Shown: in pieces, positions 58,809 through 64,000 of the stretch
How positions within the stretch are numbered: position 1 is the first letter of the stretch
Layout: the number at the start of each line of letters is the position of its first letter
DNA from: Streptococcus sp. HMSC072G04
Lineage (GTDB): Bacteria > Bacillota > Bacilli > Lactobacillales > Streptococcaceae
Assembly: GCF_001813295.1 (NCBI RefSeq)
Contig: NZ_KV812016.1
Coordinates: 172,369-236,368, forward strand
Direction: 5' to 3'
Length of the DNA: 64,000 nucleotides
Translations under genes and position numbers: made by a program
Notes under the pieces: generated by a model
The model's input: only the letters and a program-made list of their open reading frames with translations
Told to the model about the DNA's origin: nothing
Database searches by the model: none

Positions 58809-58814
58809 TACAAT
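58809..58814 (+). promoter_or_regulatory. -10 element of the matrixin-like protease gene
   Basis: TACAAT, 31 bases before the start; the -35 position is taken by the CiaR-type box. Confidence 0.65.
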
Positions 58815-58845
58815 TGCATACCTTCTTTAAGAGAAAGGAGAATGT

Positions 58846-59568
58846 ATGAGAACCATCTTTCGATTTTTCAGAGGAATCCTTCGCATGGCTTGGAGTCTCT
58901 TTTGGGGATTTTTCTGGACCATTGCCATCAGTTTTCTCGTCCTAGTGGGGATCATCTATTTCACAGATTCTCCTAGTTCTGGTATGGATGGGTTTGGACG
59001 AGCTGCCCAAAAGGTTGTCTATCAAGTCGGCAATTTATTTGGAGATCAGGGTTTTGCATCGCGCTTTGGGATGACGTCTAGCTCACAGACCACGCAGACG
59101 GACAATCATGAGCATAGCGGTGCTCGCTGGGAAAAAGCGGAGGCCACGGTCTACCTGGATCCTAATATCAGTCAAACTTTTGTAAAAGCTTATCGGGATG
59201 CTATTGAGGCTTGGAACCAAACAGGCACCTTTACCTTCAAGCTGGTTACAAATGAAAAAGAGGCTAATGTGGTCTTGACGGAAATGGATAACGCATCGGT
59301 TTCTGCAGCAGGAGAGACTGCCTCTCAGACCAACCTATTAACCAACCGCTTCACCCACATCACAGTGCGTCTCAATCGCCATTATCTTTTAAATTATGTC
59401 TATAACTATAGTTATGATCGGATTGTCAATACAGCTGAGCATGAGCTAGGCCATGCCATTGGGCTGGACCACACTGATGGAGAATCGGTCATGCAACCAG
59501 CTGGCTCCTTCTACAGTATTCAGGATACAGATGTGGAAGCAGTCCGACAATTATACAAGGAAGAATAA
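58846..59568 (+). CDS. Membrane-anchored matrixin-like metalloprotease
   Basis: A 240-residue protein with an N-terminal membrane segment (about 20-39), a polar linker and a metzincin domain. The zinc motif is H199-E-LG-H203-AIGLD-H209 followed by Met216 in ESVMQP, the Met-turn of metzincins. The catalytic domain is on the outer side. Its substrate is unknown. Promoter architecture suggests control by the CiaRH two-component system, which responds to envelope stress. A terminator follows. Confidence 0.88.
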   Translation: MRTIFRFFRGILRMAWSLFWGFFWTIAISFLVLVGIIYFTDSPSSGMDGFGRAAQKVVYQVGNLFGDQGFASRFGMTSSSQTTQTDNHEHSGARWEKAEATVYLDPNISQTFVKAYRDAIEAWNQTGTFTFKLVTNEKEANVVLTEMDNASVSAAGETASQTNLLTNRFTHITVRLNRHYLLNYVYNYSYDRIVNTAEHELGHAIGLDHTDGESVMQPAGSFYSIQDTDVEAVRQLYKEE

Positions 59569-59590
59569 GTTTTAAAATACTTTCTAAAAG

Positions 59591-59620
59591 TTCTGAGCCT
59601 CAAGGGGCTCAGGATTTTTT
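59591..59620 (+). terminator. Intrinsic terminator of the matrixin-like protease gene
   Basis: TCTGAGCC pairs with GGCTCAGG around a short loop, followed by six T. Confidence 0.88.
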
Positions 59621-59636
59621 GATGGCTCGTCTTTCC

Positions 59637-59665
59637 TTGTTTAATCCGTAAAAAGATAGTAAAAT
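59637..59665 (+). promoter_or_regulatory. Promoter of the ABC-F gene
   Basis: TTGTTT (59637-59642) and TAAAAT (59660-59665) are 17 bases apart. The ATG starts 6 bases after the -10. Confidence 0.7.
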
Positions 59666-59671
59666 AGGGAC

Positions 59672-61579
59672 ATGATTATTTTACAAGCCAACAAAATTGA
59701 ACGCTCTTTTGCAGGGGAGGTTCTTTTTGATAATATCAGCCTGCAAGTGGATGAACGAGACCGGATTGCCCTGGTTGGAAAGAACGGAGCCGGCAAGTCT
59801 ACGCTCTTAAAAATCTTGGTGGGAGAAGAAGAACCAACTTCTGGGGAAATCAATAAAAAGCGCGACCTTTCCCTCTCCTATCTGGCCCAGGATAGCCGCT
59901 TTGAGTCGTCCAATACCATCTACGATGAGATGCTCCATGTCTTTGACGACCTCCGTAAAACGGAGAAAACTTTGCGGCAGATGGAGCTTGAGATGGGGGA
60001 AAAAACTGGGGCTGACTTAGAAAAACTCATGCAGGACTATGACCGTCTCTCGGAAGAATTCCGTCAGGCAGGTGGCTTCACCTATGAAGCAGATATCCGC
60101 GCGATTCTCAACGGCTTTAAGTTCGATGAGTCCATGTGGCAGATGAAGATTGAAGAGTTATCAGGAGGGCAAAATACCCGTCTAGCTCTGGCCAAGATGC
60201 TCTTGGAAAAACCAAATCTCTTGGTACTGGACGAGCCGACCAACCACTTGGATATTGAGACCATCGCCTGGTTGGAAAACTATCTGGTCAACTATAGTGG
60301 AGCCCTTCTTATTGTCAGCCACGACCGGTATTTCCTAGATAAGGTCGCAACCATTACCTTGGATTTGACCAAGCATTCCTTGGACCGCTATGTCGGTAAT
60401 TACTCGAGTTTTGTGGAGCAAAAGGAGCAAAAACTGCTGACCGAAGCCAAGAACTACGAGAAGCAACAAAAAGAAATCGCGGCGCTGGAAGACTTTGTTA
60501 ATCGCAATTTGGTGCGGGCTTCGACTACCAAGCGGGCTCAGTCTCGGCGCAAGCAGTTGGAAAAAATGGAGCGCCTAGACAAGCCTGAAGCTGGGACCAA
60601 GTCTGCCCATATGACCTTCCATGCTGATAAGACTTCGGGAAATGTCGTCCTGACAGTAGAAGAGGCAGCCGTCGGCTATGACGATCAAATCCTCTCAGAG
60701 CCTATTAATTTGGATATCCGCAAGATGAATGCAGTCGCTATTGTGGGACCAAATGGGATCGGGAAATCGACCTTAATCAAGTCTATTGTCGGACAAATTC
60801 CTTTTATCAAGGGTGAAGCCCGTTTTGGGGCAAATGTCGAGGTGGGCTACTATGACCAGACCCAAAGTAAACTAACGCCTCACAACAGTGTCTTGGATGA
60901 GCTCTGGAATGACTTTAAACTGACGCCAGAAGTAGAAATTCGCAATCGCCTAGGAGCCTTTCTTTTCTCTGGGGATGATGTCAAGAAAACCGTCGGCATG
61001 CTGTCGGGTGGAGAGCGGGCCCGCTTGCTTCTAGCCAAGCTGTCCATGGAAAATAACAATTTTTTGATTCTCGACGAGCCGACCAACCACTTGGATATCG
61101 ATAGCAAGGAAGTGCTAGAAAATGCCTTGATTGACTTTGACGGGACCCTGCTCTTTGTCAGCCACGACCGTTACTTTATCAATCGGGTGGCTACACAAGT
61201 CTTGGAACTCTCAGAAGAGGGCTCAACTCTTTATCTGGGAGACTACGATTATTATCTGGAGAAGAAAGCAGAGTTAGAGGCCCTTGCTGCAGCACAAGCA
61301 GAAGCTGTGCCTGTTTCTTCGACCGAAGAAGGCACCAGCAATGATTATCACTTGCAGAAACAAAACCAGAAGGAACTCCGTAAAATCACCCGTCGCATTG
61401 AGCAATTGGAAGCAGAGATGGAAGAGCTGGATCAAAAAATCCAAGACATCACCGAAACTATGCATAGCACCAACGATGCAGCTGACTTGGTTCAACTCCA
61501 AAGCGAGCTGGATCAACTAACTGTCCAGCAGGAAGCGGTCATGGAAGAGTGGGCAGAACTGTCAGAGCAGGTGGAATAG
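59672..61579 (+). CDS. ABC-F family ATPase (ribosome-associated)
   Basis: A 635-residue soluble protein with two ABC ATPase domains and no membrane part. The first P-loop is GKNGAGKST (about 36-44) and the second GPNGIGKST (about 353-361); the signatures are LSGGQNTRLALAK and LSGGERARLLLAK, and both Walker B regions read LDEPTNHLDI. The linker (about 245-310) is the charged P-site tRNA-interaction motif, and a C-terminal coiled coil (about 555-635) resembles the YdiF/Uup type. It acts on the ribosome; a housekeeping role is likelier than antibiotic resistance. The codons use more G/C at third positions than neighbours. Probably leaderless. Confidence 0.92.
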   Translation: MIILQANKIERSFAGEVLFDNISLQVDERDRIALVGKNGAGKSTLLKILVGEEEPTSGEINKKRDLSLSYLAQDSRFESSNTIYDEMLHVFDDLRKTEKTLRQMELEMGEKTGADLEKLMQDYDRLSEEFRQAGGFTYEADIRAILNGFKFDESMWQMKIEELSGGQNTRLALAKMLLEKPNLLVLDEPTNHLDIETIAWLENYLVNYSGALLIVSHDRYFLDKVATITLDLTKHSLDRYVGNYSSFVEQKEQKLLTEAKNYEKQQKEIAALEDFVNRNLVRASTTKRAQSRRKQLEKMERLDKPEAGTKSAHMTFHADKTSGNVVLTVEEAAVGYDDQILSEPINLDIRKMNAVAIVGPNGIGKSTLIKSIVGQIPFIKGEARFGANVEVGYYDQTQSKLTPHNSVLDELWNDFKLTPEVEIRNRLGAFLFSGDDVKKTVGMLSGGERARLLLAKLSMENNNFLILDEPTNHLDIDSKEVLENALIDFDGTLLFVSHDRYFINRVATQVLELSEEGSTLYLGDYDYYLEKKAELEALAAAQAEAVPVSSTEEGTSNDYHLQKQNQKELRKITRRIEQLEAEMEELDQKIQDITETMHSTNDAADLVQLQSELDQLTVQQEAVMEEWAELSEQVE

Positions 61580-62455
61580 ATGGAAGATCTTGGAAAAGTT
61601 TTTCGTGAATTTCGAATTAGTAAAAATTATTCATTGAAAGAAGCTGCAGGAGAAGCTTGCTCGACCTCCCAGTTATCCCGTTTTGAATTGGGGGAGTCGG
61701 ATCTGGCTGCTTCGCGCTTCTTTGACATTTTGGACAATATCCATGTGACAATTGAGAATTTTATGGATAAGGCCAGGAATTTTCAACACCATGAGCATGT
61801 CGCCTTAATGGCTCAGATTATTCCACTTTACTATTCAAATGATATTGCAGGTTTTCAAAAGCTTCAAGAAGAGGAACTTGAAAAAGCAAAGAGTTCGACC
61901 AATCCCCTCTATTTTGAGCTGAACTGGATCCTGCTACAAGGCCTGATTTGCCAGAGAGATGCCAGCTTCACGATGAAGCAGCGTGATCTGGATAAGGTGG
62001 CGGATTATCTCTTTCAAACGGAAGAGTGGACCATGTATGAGTTGATCCTCTTTGGCAATCTCTACAGCTTTTATGAGGTGGACTATGTCACACGGCTTGG
62101 TAGAGAAGTGATGGAGCGTGAAGATTTCTACAAAGAAATTGGTCGCCATCGCAAACTGGTCTTGATTCTGGCTCTGAATTGCTACCAGCATTGTTTAGAA
62201 CACCGTTCTTTTGAAAATGCTAGCTATTTTGAAGCTTATGTAGAAAAGATTATCGGCAAGGGTATCAAGCTCTACGAACGCAATGTCTTTCATTATCTCA
62301 AGGGATTTGCCCTCTATCAGAAGGGGCAAACAGAAAAAGGGCGGCAGCAAATGCAGGAAGCCATGCATATTTTTGATGTACTGGGACTGCCAGAGCAGGT
62401 GGCCTATTATCAAGAACACTTTGATAAATTTGTAAAAAATGAATGTTCTAAATAG
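61580..62455 (+). CDS. Rgg/MutR family transcriptional regulator
   Basis: A 291-residue regulator with an N-terminal helix-turn-helix (about 5-60, FREFRISKNYSLKEAAGEACSTSQLSRFELGESDLAASRFF) and a C-terminal helical-repeat domain typical of Rgg proteins. These often bind short peptides, but no short hydrophobic peptide gene was found beside it. The ATG follows the ABC-F stop directly with AGGTGG upstream, so it is translationally coupled. The MFS gene behind it is its likely target. Confidence 0.9.
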   Translation: MEDLGKVFREFRISKNYSLKEAAGEACSTSQLSRFELGESDLAASRFFDILDNIHVTIENFMDKARNFQHHEHVALMAQIIPLYYSNDIAGFQKLQEEELEKAKSSTNPLYFELNWILLQGLICQRDASFTMKQRDLDKVADYLFQTEEWTMYELILFGNLYSFYEVDYVTRLGREVMEREDFYKEIGRHRKLVLILALNCYQHCLEHRSFENASYFEAYVEKIIGKGIKLYERNVFHYLKGFALYQKGQTEKGRQQMQEAMHIFDVLGLPEQVAYYQEHFDKFVKNECSK

Positions 62456-62476
62456 GACAGTGATAAAGGAGATTTT

Positions 62477-63655
62477 ATGAACCGACATGCGGTCCAATTA
62501 ATTAGTCGTGGAGCTATTAACAAAATTGGAAATATGCTCTATGATTATGGGAATAGTGTCTGGCTGGCCTCGATGGGGACTATAGGAAAGACGGTATTAG
62601 GGATCTATCAGATTTCTGAGTTAGTGACAGGGATTCTCGTGAATCCTTTTGGAGGAGTGGTTTCAGACCGTTTTTCTCGTCGCAAGATTTTGATGACGAC
62701 CGACTTGGTTTGTGGGCTCCTTTGTTTGGCGATTTCTTTTATCACAAATGATAGCTTGATGATTGCGGCTCTTATTTTTGCCAATATTGTTCAGGCCATT
62801 GCTTTTGGTTTTTCTCGACCTGCCAATAAGGCCATTATTACCGAGGTGGTAGAGAAAGAAGAGATTGTGACCTATAACGCTCACTTGGAGTTAGTCTTAC
62901 AGGTTGTTAGTGTCTGTTCACCTGTTTTTTCTTTCCTAGTTCTACAATTTGCCAGTCTTCATATGACCCTCTTATTAGATGCACTGACCTTTTTCATTGC
63001 TTTCGTCCTAGTGGCTTTCCTTCCGAAAGAAGAAGCTAAGGTTCAAGAAAGGAAAGAGTTTACCGGGAAAGATATTTTTTCTGATATCAAGGATGGGTTA
63101 GACTATATCTGGCATCAGAAAGAGATTTTCTTTCTCTTGTTGGTGGCTTCTAGCGTCAATTTCTTTTTTGCAGCTTTTGAGTTTTTACTTCCCTTCTCGA
63201 ATCGTCTATACGGGGTTAAAGGAGCTTATGCGACCATTTTAACGCTGGGAGCTATTGGATCTATTCTAGGAGCGCTTGTTGCCAATAAAATGAAATCAAG
63301 TATGAAAATTCTCCTGTTTTTACTGATCATGGCAGGGATAGGAGTGTTTATGATGGGTTTGCCTCTTCCACCTTATCTTTCTTTTTCGGGTAATCTGGTC
63401 TGTGAATTTTTTGTGACCATTTTCGACATCCACGTTTTTACCGAAGTACAAACCAAGGTTGAAGATGATTATCTAGGTAGAGTCTTGAGCACAATTTATA
63501 CTTTGGCTGTTCTCTTTATGCCCATCGCCAAAGGGTTGATGACTTGGTTGCCAAGTGTCCGCATGGAATCATTTCTCTTGATTGGAGCTGGAGTTATTCT
63601 CTTTTCACTCTTGGCTCAGCTAGTAGCTAAGCAGCTTCAATCAAAAGAACAGTAG
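62477..63655 (+). CDS. MFS efflux transporter, first tandem copy
   Basis: A 392-residue major facilitator with about 12 membrane segments, of the MFS_3 branch that includes macrolide-efflux-like proteins. Typical blocks are NPFGGVVSDRFSRRKILMTTDLV in the first cytoplasmic loop and the AFGFSRPANKAIITEVVEKEEIVTYNA region. It lies 21 bases after the Rgg gene with an AAAGGAG site. Substrate unknown. A close copy follows, starting at 63765. Confidence 0.85.
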   Translation: MNRHAVQLISRGAINKIGNMLYDYGNSVWLASMGTIGKTVLGIYQISELVTGILVNPFGGVVSDRFSRRKILMTTDLVCGLLCLAISFITNDSLMIAALIFANIVQAIAFGFSRPANKAIITEVVEKEEIVTYNAHLELVLQVVSVCSPVFSFLVLQFASLHMTLLLDALTFFIAFVLVAFLPKEEAKVQERKEFTGKDIFSDIKDGLDYIWHQKEIFFLLLVASSVNFFFAAFEFLLPFSNRLYGVKGAYATILTLGAIGSILGALVANKMKSSMKILLFLLIMAGIGVFMMGLPLPPYLSFSGNLVCEFFVTIFDIHVFTEVQTKVEDDYLGRVLSTIYTLAVLFMPIAKGLMTWLPSVRMESFLLIGAGVILFSLLAQLVAKQLQSKEQ

Positions 63656-63709
63656 GGATCCTTTGATAAATTTTCAAAATATTAATTTTCCCAAATAGGG
63701 GACAAAATG

Positions 63710-63764
63710 AAAACCTCTTTCATGAACTGATACAATAGTTTCAGAAAATGAAGGAGGTTTTTTT
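63710..63764 (+). terminator. Terminator whose 3' arm is the next ribosome site
   Basis: AAAACCTCTTTCAT (63710-63723) pairs with ATGAAGGAGGTTTT (63748-63761, one wobble), followed by T up to the next ATG. The AGGAGG inside the 3' arm is the ribosome site of the second MFS gene. Confidence 0.8.
63728..63736 (+). promoter_or_regulatory. Extended -10 promoter of the second MFS gene
   Basis: TGA-TACAAT (TACAAT at 63731-63736) lies in the loop of the terminator hairpin; no good -35. Confidence 0.5.
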
Positions 63765-64000
63765 ATGAATCGACATGCAGTCCAATTAATTGCTCGCGGG
63801 GCGATCAATAGAATGGGAAATATGCTCTATGACTATGGGAACAGTGTCTGGCTGGCCTCGATGGGGACGGTAGGAAAGACAGTGTTGGGGATTTATCAAA
63901 TTTCTGAACTTGTCACCTCCATTCTAGTCAATCCATTTGGTGGCGTGATCTCAGACCGTTTTTCCCGACGCAAGATTTTGATGACGACCGACTTGGTTTG
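63765..64000 (+). CDS. MFS efflux transporter, second tandem copy (partial)
   Basis: The first 78 codons of a close paralogue of the preceding gene, cut by the window end. It starts MNRHAVQLIARGAINRMGNM against MNRHAVQLISRGAINKIGNM, and almost all of the seen residues agree. The last visible stretch (the first cytoplasmic loop, about 29 bases) is identical at DNA level. A tandem duplication or later gene conversion is the simplest explanation. Confidence 0.9.
   Translation, partial: MNRHAVQLIARGAINRMGNMLYDYGNSVWLASMGTVGKTVLGIYQISELVTSILVNPFGGVISDRFSRRKILMTTDLV

Overview
This window is a piece of a low-GC Gram-positive chromosome that reads as an oral streptococcus of the sanguinis/parasanguinis/mitis type. 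The evidence is: late-competence genes (comEA-comEC, coiA, endA), a YSIRK/LPxTG surface metalloprotease of the IgA1-protease family, an F-ATPase operon in the order c-a-b-delta-alpha-gamma-beta-epsilon, a class Ib nrd operon divergent from ptsHI, and an arginine deiminase cluster laid out as described for S. gordonii (flp-arcABCDT, then arcR and queA on the other strand). The species is my inference. No rRNA, tRNA, CRISPR array, prophage or intact insertion sequence was seen; this is mostly core genome.

Layout. 1-6.5 kb: tail of an unidentified gene, plsC, comEA-comEC behind a perfect ComX box, a DUF805 protein, holA, sodA. 6.6-9.3 kb: a HerA-like ATPase and a secreted serine hydrolase. 9.4-18.5 kb: arginine deiminase cluster with its Crp/Fnr and ArgR-type regulators, then queA and a small membrane protein. 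18.5-22.8 kb: nagB with a NagR-type operator, PBP3, an MFS transporter, and a lipoprotein gene broken by one amber codon. 22.9-27.5 kb: coiA, pepF, an O-methyltransferase, prsA. 27.5-30.8 kb: an alanine T-box leading a LURP-one-related gene and alaS. 30.8-31.2 kb: a hairpin-dense non-coding region between convergent alaS and nrdF. 31.2-34.9 kb: nrdHEF (minus) with paired NrdR-like boxes. 35-37.3 kb: ptsHI. 37.5-43.3 kb: glgBCDA with a cre site. 43.4-49.5 kb: a 1984-residue M26-like surface protease. 49.6-56 kb: atpEBFHAGDC. 56-64 kb: a DUF1146 protein, murA, epuA, endA, a matrixin-like protease with a CiaR-type box, an ABC-F ATPase, an Rgg regulator and two tandem MFS transporters, the second cut by the window edge.

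How the parts fit. Many blocks concern sugar status and acid: HPr/EI supply the CcpA signal; cre-like sites lie before arcA and glgB and, more weakly, before arcD and the ATP synthase; the arc genes make ammonia and ATP; the F-ATPase pumps protons; nagB feeds amino sugars into glycolysis; glgBCDA stores excess glucose. DNA uptake genes occur at three separate loci. The observations most worth checking are the 168-bp cloverleaf-like non-coding element near 31 kb, the T-box operon that pairs a LURP-one-related gene with alaS, the CiaR-type box before the matrixin-like protease, a set of apparently leaderless genes, the amber-interrupted lipoprotein, and the terminator/ribosome-site hairpin between the duplicated MFS genes.
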